64,000 bases of DNA, taken from JBMDXK01 sp048594375 (GTDB taxonomy: Bacteria; Pseudomonadota; Alphaproteobacteria; Rhizobiales; Methylopilaceae). The DNA lies in contig JBMDXK010000018.1 in the NCBI GenBank assembly GCA_048594375.1, forward strand, positions 124,001-188,000. Direction: 5' to 3'. This document shows positions 35,508 to 44,925 of this stretch, piece after piece (the first letter of the stretch is position 1; each line of letters opens with the position of its first letter). Under the pieces are notes generated by a model. That model was not told the origin of the DNA, made no database searches, and worked only from the letters and a program-made list of their open reading frames with translations. The position numbers were made by a program, and so were the translations under genes.

Positions 35508-36605
35508 ATGGGTTTCAAGTGCGGTATTGTCGGTCTGCCGAATGTTGGTAAATCAACATTGTTCAATGCGCTGACGCAGACAGCCGCTGCGCAAGCAGCC
35601 AACTATCCTTTTTGCACCATCGAACCGAATGTAGGGGAAGTTGCCGTTCCCGATGATCGCCTGTTTGCGCTGGCTAAAATTGCGACATCGCAACAGATTA
35701 TCCCGACCCGGCTGACATTTGTGGACATTGCAGGTCTGGTGCGCGGTGCCAGCCAAGGCGAAGGACTGGGCAACCAGTTTCTTGCGCATATCCGTGAAGT
35801 GGATGCCATTATTTATGTGCTGCGCTGCTTTGAAGATGACGACATTACCCATGTGGAAGGCGTCATCAATCCGCTGGCCGATGCTGAAACGGTTGAAACA
35901 GAATTGATGCTGGCAGATCTTGAAAGCCTTGAAAAGCGCGTTAGCAATCTTGAGAAAAAAGCCCGCGGCAATGACCGTGAAGCGAAAGAAGCGCTGGAGC
36001 TTATTCAACGGGTGCTGCCGTTTTTGCGTGATGGCAAGCCGGCGCGGGCAACGCCGGTTAAAGATGAAGAGCGTGACGCGTTCAATGCTTTGAACCTGCT
36101 CACCTCCAAGCCCGTACTTTATGTGGCCAATGTGGATGAAGGCTCGGCTTCTACCGGCAATAAATTTTCTAAAGTTGTGCAGGAATTTGCCGAAAAAGAA
36201 GGCGCAGCATCGGTCGTTATTTCCGCGCGTATTGAAAGCGAGATTGCCGTTCTGCCAAATGAAGAACGCAAAGAGTTTCTCGATACGCTGGAGCTGAATG
36301 AAGCCGGTCTTGACCGCCTCATCCGCGCCGGTTATGGCCTGCTTGATCTCATCACTTACTTCACCGTTGGCCCCAAGGAAGCCCGCGCCTGGACCATTGA
36401 AAAAGGCACCCGCGCACCGCAAGCAGCAGGCGTTATCCATACAGATTTTGAAAAAGGCTTTATCCGCGCAGAAACCATTGCCTATAACGATTATATTGCC
36501 CTTAAAGGCGAAAGCGGTGCAAAAGAAGCCGGAAAAATGCGCCTTGAAGGAAAAGACTACCTTGTAGCCGATGGAGACGTCTTGCATTTCCGCTTTGCAA
36601 ATTAG
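35508..36605 (+). CDS. ychF: Redox-regulated ribosome-associated ATPase YchF
   Basis: An Obg-family P-loop protein that prefers ATP. The 365 residues start MGFKCGIVGLPNVGKSTLFN (P-loop), with the G2/G3 region TRLTFVDIAGLVRGASQGEG, a coiled-coil arm (about 125-175) and a C-terminal TGS-like domain ending DGDVLHFRF. Binds the ribosome and has been linked to stress responses. Complete. A 44-bp palindrome lies between its stop and the convergent pilin gene. Confidence 0.97.
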   Translation: MGFKCGIVGLPNVGKSTLFNALTQTAAAQAANYPFCTIEPNVGEVAVPDDRLFALAKIATSQQIIPTRLTFVDIAGLVRGASQGEGLGNQFLAHIREVDAIIYVLRCFEDDDITHVEGVINPLADAETVETELMLADLESLEKRVSNLEKKARGNDREAKEALELIQRVLPFLRDGKPARATPVKDEERDAFNALNLLTSKPVLYVANVDEGSASTGNKFSKVVQEFAEKEGAASVVISARIESEIAVLPNEERKEFLDTLELNEAGLDRLIRAGYGLLDLITYFTVGPKEARAWTIEKGTRAPQAAGVIHTDFEKGFIRAETIAYNDYIALKGESGAKEAGKMRLEGKDYLVADGDVLHFRFAN

Positions 36606-36649
36606 CACAAAGCATCGTTTTTTCCACATTTTTTCAAAGCAAGAATCTC

Positions 36650-36693
36650 TTGCTGCGTACCAATAAAATGATCATTTTATTGGTACGCAGCAA
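36650..36693. repeat. Perfect 44-bp palindrome
   Basis: Starting TTGCTGCGTACCAATAAAAT, the first 22 bases are followed directly by their exact reverse complement. It lies between convergent ychF and the Flp pilin gene. The central 18 bases, ATAAAATGATCATTTTAT, and the adjoining TG are identical to the site at 18961-18980. It can act as a bidirectional terminator; the shared core suggests a family of elements. Confidence 0.85.
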
Positions 36694-36726
36694 TAACAGG
36701 AACCTGAACTTGTTTTTCGACGTGCT

Positions 36727-36942
36727 TCAGGGTGGCGTTCCACCGCGGCCCGTTGCATCCTGTACGGCTGCAGATATTGTGTTAAACATATCTGAGACTT
36801 CCTCGCTGAGCAAGGTTGCAGCTCCTACGATAGCAATAGAAATTAATCCTCCTATCAAAGCATATTCTATTGCTGTTGCGCCCGAATTAGATAGGAAAAA
36901 TGCATGAAACTTTTTCCCTAGGCCTTCAAAAAGACGGTTCAT
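36727..36942 (-). CDS. Flp-type pilin
   Basis: A 71-residue small prepilin for tight-adherence (Tad) pili. A short basic leader ends near SNSG, and the mature N-terminus GATAIEYALIGGLISIAIVG has the conserved Glu at +5 and a hydrophobic helix. The rest, to GRGGTPP, is short. A strong GGAGGG ribosome site precedes the ATG. No prepilin peptidase or Tad genes are near, so this is an isolated copy whose machinery must be elsewhere. The upstream 320 bases are AT-rich. Confidence 0.92.
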   Translation of the reverse strand: MNRLFEGLGKKFHAFFLSNSGATAIEYALIGGLISIAIVGAATLLSEEVSDMFNTISAAVQDATGRGGTPP

Positions 36943-37095
36943 ACACTCTGCCCTCCGGATTCCATGGGTTTCGTTTCAATGCACTCAGCAAAATCCATGT
37001 GAATTTATAACATACGAAAAATAATAGCATTATGTATTTTAAGAAGAATTATTTTTTCAAATTATAGCCGAGCCATATAACCGCATGAGTGTATA

Positions 37096-37130
37096 AAAAA
37101 AACAGCCGAAACTATGCTTCGGCTGTTTTT
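37096..37130. terminator. Main terminator between rpsA and the pilin gene
   Basis: AAAAACAGCCGAA pairs with TTCGGCTGTTTTT around a 7-base loop. On the minus strand it is followed by eight T, so it ends rpsA transcription. Confidence 0.85.
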
Positions 37131-37138
37131 ATGAAGAG

Positions 37139-37156
37139 CCCTCCTGCACAGGAGGG
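37139..37156. terminator. Second hairpin after rpsA
   Basis: CCCTCCTG-CA-CAGGAGGG, 110 bases past the rpsA stop, just before the main terminator. T-rich on the plus-strand side. Confidence 0.6.
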
Positions 37157-37266
37157 TTATTTTATTATAGCGGACACAGAATAGAATAATTATCCATCCG
37201 CTATAAATTTTTGTTTAATACCAAAGTTTACCAAACAAAAGGATCGTTTTATTTGGTTAGTCGGTT

Positions 37267-38967
37267 TTATTGATCGTTGCCGGCACGTTTCAGTGCTGCG
37301 CCAAGAATATCACCCAAGGAAGCTCCGGAATCGGAGGAGCCGTATTGCGCAATGGCTTCTTGTTCTTCTGCAACTTCAAGAGCTTTGATGGAAACAGAAA
37401 TTTTGTGTGCTTTGCGGTCAAACTGGGTGACGCGCGCATCCACTTTCTGGCCAACATTAAAACGCTCTGGACGCTGTTCTTCACGGTCACGTGCAAGATC
37501 CGCGCGGCGAATGAATGCGCTCAAGTCGGTATCAACGATTTTCACGTCAAGACCACCTTCTTTCACGTCTGTTACTTCACAGGTAACAATCGCACCTTTG
37601 CGCAGTTCGTTGTTATCGGCAAACGGGTCGCCAGAAAGCTGTTTCAGGCCGAGGCTGATGCGCTCTTTTTCCACATCAACATCAAGAACAGTTGCACGAA
37701 CAACATCGCCTTTGCGGTATTCTTCGATAACCTGTTCACCCGGACGGTTCCAGTCCAGATCGGACAAGTGAATCATACCGTCAACATCGCCTTCAAGACC
37801 AATGAAAAGACCGAATTCGGTTTTGTTCTTCACTTCGCCTTCAACAATTGCACCAACAGGGAATTTCTGTGCGAAAGCATCCCATGGGTTGGAAAGAGTC
37901 TGTTTCAGGCCAAGGCTGATGCGGCGCTTGGAAGCATCCACTTCCAGAACCTGCACTTCAACTTCCTGCGAAGAAGAAACGATTTTGCCAGGATGCACGT
38001 TTTTCTTTGTCCAGGACATTTCAGAAACGTGGATCAGACCTTCAATGCCAGGCTCCAGCTCAACAAACGCACCGTAATCGGTAATGTTTGTCACGCGGCC
38101 AGACAGACGGTTGCCTTCTGGGTAGCGGTTTTCAATGCCTTCCCATGGATCGGCTTGCAGCTGCTTCATGCCGAGAGAAATACGGTGTGTATCGTGGTTG
38201 ATCTTGATGATCTTCACACGCACCTGCTGACCAATTGTCAGCACTTCGGAAGGATGATTTACACGGCGCCATGCAATGTCGGTAACGTGCAGGAGGCCAT
38301 CAATACCACCGAGATCGACAAATGCGCCGTAATCGGTGATGTTTTTGACAACGCCTTCAATGATCTGACCTTCTTCAAGGTTCTGCACCAGTTCCTGACG
38401 CTGTTCGGCGCGGGTTTCTTCCAGCACAGTACGGCGGGAAACCACGATATTGCCACGGCGACGATCCATTTTCAGGATCTGGAAAGGCTGGGAAATGTTC
38501 ATCAACGGGCCAATGTCGCGCACAGGGCGGATATCAACCTGACTGCGCGGCAAGAAGGCAACAGCGCCATCCAGATCAACAGTGTAACCACCTTTAACCT
38601 GATTGAAGATAACGCCTTGAACTTTTTCCTGAGCTGTAAAGGCTTTTTCAAGCTTGACCCAGCTTTCTTCACGGCGGGCTTTTTCACGGCTGATAACAGC
38701 TTCACCAAGAGCGTTTTCTACGCGCTCAAGATAAACTTCTACTTCATCGCCGATTTTAAGACCATGCTCACGGCCATGGCCAGCAAATTCTTTCAGGGCA
38801 ACACGGCCTTCGGTTTTCAGGCCAACATCAATCACAGCCATATCTTTTTCGATTGCTGTAATAGTACCTTTTACAACCGAACCTTCAGCAACATCATTCG
38901 TTTGGAAGGATTCTTCGAGCAACGCTGCAAATTCATCGCGTGTCGGGTTTTGTTGAGTAACAGACAT
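37267..38967 (-). CDS. rpsA: Ribosomal protein S1
   Basis: Unwinds and docks mRNA on the small subunit. The 566 residues carry six S1 (OB-fold) repeats; repeats three and four contain the well-conserved ITDYGAFVDLGGIDGLLHVT and ITDYGAFVELEPGIEGLIHV. AGGAGAT precedes the ATG. It follows cmk by 172 bases on the same strand, the classic aroA-cmk-rpsA order. Two hairpins end the transcript. A long open frame on the opposite strand is a by-product of codon bias. Confidence 0.98.
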   Translation of the reverse strand: MSVTQQNPTRDEFAALLEESFQTNDVAEGSVVKGTITAIEKDMAVIDVGLKTEGRVALKEFAGHGREHGLKIGDEVEVYLERVENALGEAVISREKARREESWVKLEKAFTAQEKVQGVIFNQVKGGYTVDLDGAVAFLPRSQVDIRPVRDIGPLMNISQPFQILKMDRRRGNIVVSRRTVLEETRAEQRQELVQNLEEGQIIEGVVKNITDYGAFVDLGGIDGLLHVTDIAWRRVNHPSEVLTIGQQVRVKIIKINHDTHRISLGMKQLQADPWEGIENRYPEGNRLSGRVTNITDYGAFVELEPGIEGLIHVSEMSWTKKNVHPGKIVSSSQEVEVQVLEVDASKRRISLGLKQTLSNPWDAFAQKFPVGAIVEGEVKNKTEFGLFIGLEGDVDGMIHLSDLDWNRPGEQVIEEYRKGDVVRATVLDVDVEKERISLGLKQLSGDPFADNNELRKGAIVTCEVTDVKEGGLDVKIVDTDLSAFIRRADLARDREEQRPERFNVGQKVDARVTQFDRKAHKISVSIKALEVAEEQEAIAQYGSSDSGASLGDILGAALKRAGNDQ

Positions 38968-39139
38968 ATAATCTCCTGCCCATAAGGGGCTATCATGCCG
39001 GGGTTGTGTGTTATAAAAAACACATTGCTTTATCTAGGAAGATGCTGAAAAACATCGCTTTCCAGCCGGCCCATCTTCAAACATAAAAACAATATGCGTA
39101 TTCCAAGCCGCGCACTATACTTGGAAAGCTTGGAAAAAT

Positions 39140-39775
39140 CTATCCGTAAGATTGTTTTTCTTCACATTCAATAAAAGCAATTGCCGCCTTGAAAGCAGCA
39201 TCTATATCGAGATTTGTCGTATCCAGCAAGAGTGCATCGTCCGCTGTTTTCAAAGGAGCCGTACTGCGGCTTGCATCCCGCGCATCCCGCGCACGAATAT
39301 CGGCAATAATAACCTCCAGATTCACCGGCTCGCCGCGCCCGTTCAACTCACGGGTTCTGCGCTTTGCCCGCTCCAGCGTGCTTGCTGTCACATACAGCTT
39401 TTTATCCGCATCAGGGCAAATAACAGTGCCAATATCACGGCCATCCAGCACTGCGCCACCCGGCTGCAAAGCAAACCGCCGCTGCACCTCCAAGAGCGCC
39501 GCCCGCACTTGCGGTATGGCCGCAATAACCGATGCCGCTTCACCCATATGCCTGCCGCGCAAAAGCGAATCATCCATCGCACGCACATCAAGCTCAAAAG
39601 CAGTGGCCGCAGCAATCTGGGCATCATCCAAAGGCAGATTTTTTGCAAGCATCCGATGGGCAACCGCGCGGTATAGCATCCCTGTATCCAAATGGGGAAG
39701 GCGATAATGCGCCGCCAAACGACGGGCTAACGTGCCTTTGCCGGAAGCTGCAGGACCATCAATCGCAATAATCAT
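39140..39775 (-). CDS. cmk: Cytidylate kinase
   Basis: Phosphorylates CMP and dCMP. The 211 residues start MIIAIDGPAASGKGTLARRL (Walker A), followed by the CMP site LPHLDTGMLYRAVA and VLDGRDIGTVICPDADKKLY. It has the bacterial-type insert. The start overlaps the aroA stop as ATGA, so translation is coupled. It is followed by rpsA. Confidence 0.97.
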   Translation of the reverse strand: MIIAIDGPAASGKGTLARRLAAHYRLPHLDTGMLYRAVAHRMLAKNLPLDDAQIAAATAFELDVRAMDDSLLRGRHMGEAASVIAAIPQVRAALLEVQRRFALQPGGAVLDGRDIGTVICPDADKKLYVTASTLERAKRRTRELNGRGEPVNLEVIIADIRARDARDASRSTAPLKTADDALLLDTTNLDIDAAFKAAIAFIECEEKQSYG

Positions 39776-41136
39776 GGCTGCAAATCCGCTCCAATGGCCG
39801 CCATTAAGGGAATAAAATCGGGGAAGCTGGTGGCAATCATACCAATATCATCCACTGTTACAGGGTTTTCTGCGCCAAGCCCCATCATAAGGAAACTCAT
39901 GGCAATCCTGTGGTCAAGATGCGTTTCCACAATACCACCGCCTTTCACAGAACCCAACCCCTTCACAATCAGATCATCGCCTTCAATCCGCGCCTCAACG
40001 CCATTGGCCTGCAGACCCGCCAGCACCGCTGCAAGGCGATCACTTTCTTTCACGCGCAATTCCGCAAGGCCACGCATACGGGTTTCGCCCGTGGCAAAAG
40101 ACGCCGCCACTGCAAGAACAGGATATTCATCTATCATGGAGGGAGCCCGACTCGCCGGAACATCCACACCCTTAAGGCTGGATGCTGCGACCGTAATGTC
40201 AGCCACATCTTCACCGCCTTCAATGCGATGGTTTGTAAAACTCAGCGCCGCACCCATTTCTGCCAGCGTTGTGAACAAACCTGTGCGTGACGGGTTAAGC
40301 ATTACCCCTTCAATGGTTACTTCAGAACCTTTGACAATCAAAGCAGCAACCAGCGGAAATGCCGCTGATGACGGATCGGCAGGAATAACAACCTGCTGCG
40401 CTTTCAGCTCCGGGCGGCCTTGCAAAGTGATCTTGCGGCCATGCTCGCCGAAAGGCTCCTCTGTAATTGTTGCACCAAAATGCCGCAACATGCGTTCTGT
40501 ATGATCGCGGGTTGCTTCTTTTTCAATGACAACGGTCTCACCCGCACTGTTAAGCCCTGCAAACAAGGCGGCCGATTTTACCTGCGCAGAAGCAACCGGC
40601 GTTTCATAACAAATGGGCGCAGGATTTGCTGTTCCTTTTAAAACCAACGGCATTCTGGTGCCTTCGGCTGATTCGATAATTTCAGCACCCATGGAAAGGA
40701 GCGGAGCCACAACACGCATCATCGGGCGACGGCGCAAACTGGCATCCCCATCAAACGTTGCTGTAACCCCATGCCCCGCAACCACACCCATCATCAGACG
40801 GGAGCCGGTTCCCGCATTGCCGAAATCCAGCACATCACTGGGAGGAAGAAGGCCACCAATTCCAACGCCGCGAATGCTCCAGACACCCGTCTGCAACCGC
40901 TCTACCTTCGCACCCAAAGCACTGCACGCTCGCGCAGTTGCTAAAATATCTGCCCCCTCCAGCAGACCGCTGACCTGCGTTTCCCCAACCGACAGCAATC
41001 CAAGAATCAAAGATCGGTGCGACATGGATTTATCGCCGGGAATACGCAATCTTCCCATCAAGCCCTGCGAAGGGTGTGCGGTGATTTTTTCAGGCGGGAG
41101 AGTATGGGACACGCTAGTTTCCTCGGACAATCTCAT
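39772..41136 (-). CDS. aroA: EPSP synthase, class II type
   Basis: Joins shikimate-3-phosphate and PEP in the shikimate pathway. With the ATG at 41134-41136 the product is 454 residues. It has the PEP/S3P motifs RIPGDKSMSHRSLILG, DFGNAGTGSRLMMG and EIIE... followed by RVKESDRLAAVL. Motifs used to define class II enzymes are seen: GDKS, SAQVK, RDHTE and NPSR (NPTR is more usual). Class II enzymes such as CP4 are naturally less sensitive to glyphosate, which is known of the class and not tested here. A GTG ten codons upstream is an alternative start. First gene of aroA-cmk-rpsA. Confidence 0.96.
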   Translation of the reverse strand: MRLSEETSVSHTLPPEKITAHPSQGLMGRLRIPGDKSMSHRSLILGLLSVGETQVSGLLEGADILATARACSALGAKVERLQTGVWSIRGVGIGGLLPPSDVLDFGNAGTGSRLMMGVVAGHGVTATFDGDASLRRRPMMRVVAPLLSMGAEIIESAEGTRMPLVLKGTANPAPICYETPVASAQVKSAALFAGLNSAGETVVIEKEATRDHTERMLRHFGATITEEPFGEHGRKITLQGRPELKAQQVVIPADPSSAAFPLVAALIVKGSEVTIEGVMLNPSRTGLFTTLAEMGAALSFTNHRIEGGEDVADITVAASSLKGVDVPASRAPSMIDEYPVLAVAASFATGETRMRGLAELRVKESDRLAAVLAGLQANGVEARIEGDDLIVKGLGSVKGGGIVETHLDHRIAMSFLMMGLGAENPVTVDDIGMIATSFPDFIPLMAAIGADLQP

Positions 41137-41269
41137 CAATGAGGGCGTCCTATCATACCCTGACACAGAACGCTATGCTTGATGTGAGTATAAAATTAAG
41201 ACTTGACAGATTAGCCTGCGCAAGCGATTGAATTTTTCCTGAATTTTTTATCTTGATGGTGGTAATCCA

Positions 41270-41653
41270 GTGGCCAGACCTGAACTTGGCGTGAAGCGTG
41301 CCTGCCAGGCATGTGGCGCAAAATTTTATGATTTGAGCAAAACTCCTATCGTATGCCCTAAATGCGCAACTGTTTTCGTAGTGCCTGCGGCTTTTGCAGG
41401 GCGCGTGCTTGCAGATAGCGGGGCTCATGCAGCGGATAATGACAGCATTCCCGATGATGTCGAATTGGTGAGCCTTGAAGATGCAGATGCAGAAGCATCC
41501 GGCAAAATCAAAGGCCTACCCGATGATGCTGACCTTGATCTTGATGACGATCTTGGCAATGACGATGACGTTTTCCTGGAAGAAGACGAGGAAAATGATG
41601 GCGATGTCGTCGGCCTGATCGGCGGCGATCTTGATGACGAAGAAGAGACTTGA
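41270..41653 (+). CDS. TIGR02300 family acidic zinc-ribbon protein
   Basis: A 127-residue protein. The first 45 residues hold two CxxC pairs (ACQACGAKFYDLSKTPIVCP, KC) forming a zinc ribbon. The rest is extremely acidic, with long Asp/Glu runs after residue 75. This is the alphaproteobacterial TIGR02300 family; function unknown. The start is GTG, giving MARPELGVKRACQACG, the family N-terminus. Divergent from aroA and followed by a terminator and tRNA-Ala, a frequent arrangement. Confidence 0.9.
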   Translation: MARPELGVKRACQACGAKFYDLSKTPIVCPKCATVFVVPAAFAGRVLADSGAHAADNDSIPDDVELVSLEDADAEASGKIKGLPDDADLDLDDDLGNDDDVFLEEDEENDGDVVGLIGGDLDDEEET

Positions 41654-41701
41654 GTTTCTTTTAAAAGCGTGTATGAAAACACTGGTTCGGGAGAACATTC
41701 C

Positions 41702-41727
41702 GAATCAGTTTTCAGGAAAACCTGATT
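41702..41727 (+). terminator. Terminator before tRNA-Ala
   Basis: GAATCAGTTTTC and GAAAACCTGATTC form a near-perfect hairpin with one bulged C, followed by TTG. It ends 19 bases before the tRNA. Confidence 0.7.
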
Positions 41728-41745
41728 CTTGAATACCTTAATGAT

Positions 41746-41821
<76 letters not shown>

Positions 41822-41918
41822 AATCATTATTACCGCCTTGCACATCGCTTAAAAGCGAAAATGGCTCTAGGGTTGCGGCGGTTCGGAAACCCTGATTTCT
41901 CCGGTACGGCAAACAGTT

Positions 41919-41950
41919 AGCAAAAACGAGTCTGATGCCGTCTTTTTGCT
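41919..41950 (+). terminator. Terminator after tRNA-Ala
   Basis: AGCAAAAA and TTTTTGCT pair across 16 bases, about 100 bases past the tRNA. Confidence 0.55.
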
Positions 41951-42286
41951 CACCCGGCTCGCCAGAAACCCAGCGTTTGTGCGGGTTTGAATCGTCAATC
42001 AATCAATCTTATGGCTGGGCTTAAAGAGCTCAACGTACCTATTGAACGGTCGGGTAATACACGCCTCAGGATAAGCGTAATTGTCGCCTGAAGAGGAAAA
42101 CAATGGTTTGGTTCCCATGAGTTTTGAGGGAGCGGCCAACACGGCATTGGTGAATAAATGATTTGAAAATGCTCTGCAAGAAGCTGAAAGCATAACTCAA
42201 CCGTCATCTGGGAGCCAAAGACCTGCGAAGCTAAAACCGTATATACTTTGTTGAATTGCTATAATCTACTCCAACCCTGAAGTATT
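41951..42286. other. Gene-free stretch between tRNA-Ala and hrpB
   Basis: About 335 bases. It includes a hairpin AAACCC...GGGTTT at 41966-41988. Open frames of up to 70 codons on the minus strand (41995-42207) have no ribosome site and no family resemblance. It might be a decayed gene, but nothing identifies one. Confidence 0.4.
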
Positions 42287-44728
42287 TTAGGTGCCGCGTG
42301 GTTTAGCACGGGCTGTTGCCGTTGCAGCAAGCGGATCTTCCGGCCATGAATGCTTAGGGTAACGCCCACGCAAATCCGTCCGCACCGCCGCATAAGAGCC
42401 GCGCCAGAACCCGACCAGATCGCGCGTGACCTGCACAGGTCTGTGTGCCGGTGAAAGCAGTGTAAGCGTAAGCGGCAAAGGCGGCTGTCCTACGCTGGGA
42501 TGTTGTGCCAACCCGAATAACTCTTGCACGCGTACTGCCAAGGTTGGCTCTTCACTGCTATAGTCAATAGGCAGTACAGAGCCGGAAGGCGCTTTAAAAT
42601 GGCTCGGCGCAAGAGCGTCAAGCTGTCTTTGCTGGTTATAAGGCACCAACGCTTTCAAAGCGTTATCCAGCACAGATGGCGTAAGCTGCCCCAAACCATT
42701 GATGCCTGCAAGATAGGGCGCAAGCCATTGCGTAGCTGTTGCCTTAAGTGTTTTTTCGCACATATCCGGCCAAAGCGCAGGGTTTTGCCGCCATAAAAAC
42801 ATCACTCTTGCTCGCCATGCAGCACTATTTTCCGGCCATGGCAAGCGGTTCCAGCAATGCTGCGCCAGCCCTTCTGCAAGCTCTGCCGCATTATCAGGAT
42901 GCTGGGGCAACGGTTTGGGCGCGCTGGCCAGCACCAGCGCATCAATCCGCTCCACGGCACGAGCGCGCAGATTGCCGGTTTCGGCATCGAAACTTACTTC
43001 ATCGGCCGCTTGATAACGCGATCCTGCGGCTTCCAGCATTTCAATGCGGCTAAGCGGTACCGCTTGCATGATGCGGCTGGAGGCAAACTTGCCGGTAAGA
43101 TCGGCAATGACCAGGTAAGGTTCATGCGCCAAAGCATGGGATGTTTCAATCTGCGCGCCACGGCCATTTGCCATACGGAAAGTGCCAATAGCGCCCCGCG
43201 CTTGTGCCATCCGATCAGGGAAGGCGCGCGCCAGAATAATACCTGCTTTTTCCGGCAGGAGTGCATCATCGGCTTGCTTGCCTGCCCAACGTTTGGCCAT
43301 AGCTTTGGCACTGCGGGCGCGGGGAGAATTGTCGCGCACAAACAGCCGCAACCGTTCGCGCATATCCGTATCCTGACCGCCCAGCCCGCGCTCGCCCAGC
43401 AGCACAGCAAGATGGGCAGCGGTTGTTTTTTCATCCGGCGGACTATCCAGCACCATTGCGGCCAAACGCGGATGCAAGGGCAGGCCGCGCAGCACTTTGC
43501 CCCGTGGCGTAATACTTCCCGACGCATTCAGAGCGCCCAAGATTTGCAAAAGCTTTATCGCCTCAGTCCATGCAGAAGCGGGCGGTGCGTTCAGCCACTT
43601 TAAACGTGAAGGGTCATGTTCGCCCCAGAAGGCCAGTTCCAGCGCCAGAGATGTGAGATCCGCTGCCAGAATTTCAGGTGTGGCAAAAGTATTGAGGCCG
43701 CCAGTGGCTGCCTCTTCCCACAAGCGATAGCATACACCCGGGCTTGTACGCCCCGCACGTCCGCGCCGCTGGTTGGCTGCGGCTTGCGAAACCCGCACGC
43801 TTGCAAGGCGGGTGATCCCTGCGCTCGCATCATATTCCGGAACACGGGCAAGACCGCTGTCAATAACAATGCGCACGCCATCAATGGTCAGGCTGGTCTC
43901 GGCAATCGCAGTGGCCAGAATAACATGCCGTTCACCCTGTCTTGCGGGGGCAAGCGCGGCTTTTTGCGCGGCATTATCCAGCCCGCCATGCAGCGGCAGC
44001 ACTTTGATAGAGGGAGGTAAGGCAGCAAGCCGTTCTTCAACGCGGCGGATTTCAGCCTGCCCCGGAAGAAACACGAGCGCATTGCCTGTTTCTTCCTCTA
44101 AAGCCTGCGCAATGGCTGCCGCGACCGCATCCTCAATCCGCTGTTGTGGATTGCGCGGCAGGTGGCGGGTTTCTACCGGAAAACTGCGCCCCTCTGAAAC
44201 CACTACAGGCGCATTTCCCAACAAAGCCGAAACGGGCGCACTATCAAGTGTCGCCGACATCACCAGAATACGCAGATCATCGCGGAGTGCGCCTTGCACC
44301 TCCAGCGCCAACGCCAGACCAAAGTCCGCATCCAGCGAACGCTCGTGAAATTCATCGAACAGGACTGCGCCGACGCCTTCAAGGCTTGGATCCTCCAGCG
44401 CCATCCGCGCAAAGACCCCCTCGGTCACCACCAGAATGCGGGTATCACTACTGGAATGGCTTTCCATACGCATCCGCAAGCCCACGGTTTTGCCCAAAGG
44501 CTCGCCCAGAAGTTCAGCCATGCGGGTAGCGGCAGCACGCGCTGCCAGACGCCGAGGCTCCAACAGAATAATGGTTTTGCTGTTCAGCCACAGTGCATCC
44601 AGCAATGCCAGCGGCACTCGGGTGGTTTTACCCGCGCCGGGTGGCGCAACCAGCACCGCAGCAGTATTCATGTGCAGTTTTTCAAGCAGTTCGGGGAGGG
44701 CAACATCTATTGGCAGAGTATAGGTCAT
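42287..44728 (-). CDS. hrpB: ATP-dependent RNA helicase HrpB
   Basis: A DEAH-box helicase of 813 residues. Walker A is PPGAGKTTRVPLALL, the DEAH-equivalent motif is FDEFHERSLDADF (a DEFH variant seen in HrpB), motif III is VMSATLD, and motif VI is QRRGRAGRTSPG. The HrpB-specific C-terminal domain includes LPIDYSSEEPTLAVRVQELF and RPVQVTRDLVGFW. The cellular substrate is unknown. Single gene, divergent from typA. Confidence 0.95.
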   Translation of the reverse strand: MTYTLPIDVALPELLEKLHMNTAAVLVAPPGAGKTTRVPLALLDALWLNSKTIILLEPRRLAARAAATRMAELLGEPLGKTVGLRMRMESHSSSDTRILVVTEGVFARMALEDPSLEGVGAVLFDEFHERSLDADFGLALALEVQGALRDDLRILVMSATLDSAPVSALLGNAPVVVSEGRSFPVETRHLPRNPQQRIEDAVAAAIAQALEEETGNALVFLPGQAEIRRVEERLAALPPSIKVLPLHGGLDNAAQKAALAPARQGERHVILATAIAETSLTIDGVRIVIDSGLARVPEYDASAGITRLASVRVSQAAANQRRGRAGRTSPGVCYRLWEEAATGGLNTFATPEILAADLTSLALELAFWGEHDPSRLKWLNAPPASAWTEAIKLLQILGALNASGSITPRGKVLRGLPLHPRLAAMVLDSPPDEKTTAAHLAVLLGERGLGGQDTDMRERLRLFVRDNSPRARSAKAMAKRWAGKQADDALLPEKAGIILARAFPDRMAQARGAIGTFRMANGRGAQIETSHALAHEPYLVIADLTGKFASSRIMQAVPLSRIEMLEAAGSRYQAADEVSFDAETGNLRARAVERIDALVLASAPKPLPQHPDNAAELAEGLAQHCWNRLPWPENSAAWRARVMFLWRQNPALWPDMCEKTLKATATQWLAPYLAGINGLGQLTPSVLDNALKALVPYNQQRQLDALAPSHFKAPSGSVLPIDYSSEEPTLAVRVQELFGLAQHPSVGQPPLPLTLTLLSPAHRPVQVTRDLVGFWRGSYAAVRTDLRGRYPKHSWPEDPLAATATARAKPRGT

Positions 44729-44925
44729 GCGTACTTTTTAACGCAAAGATGAAAAAAAACCAAAGGCCAGCTTTCATTTTCCAGCGTTTTGTATTATGAG
44801 CATGAATGCGCAGGAGCGTCGCTTGGGAAAATGCCCGTTGTGGAGCGAGAAACGCGCATTTAACCGATCAAGAGATCAAACTGAGTTATAACAAGTCTTT
44901 AGTAAAGGGCTTGGGTAAGGATTTT

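Noticed and set aside
35553..36629. A 358-codon frame opposite ychF
   Set aside because: Antisense by-product of ychF; Cys- and Phe-rich with no recognisable domain.
37270..38985. A 571-codon frame opposite rpsA
   Set aside because: It mirrors the whole rpsA gene, has no family resemblance or ribosome site, and follows from codon bias.
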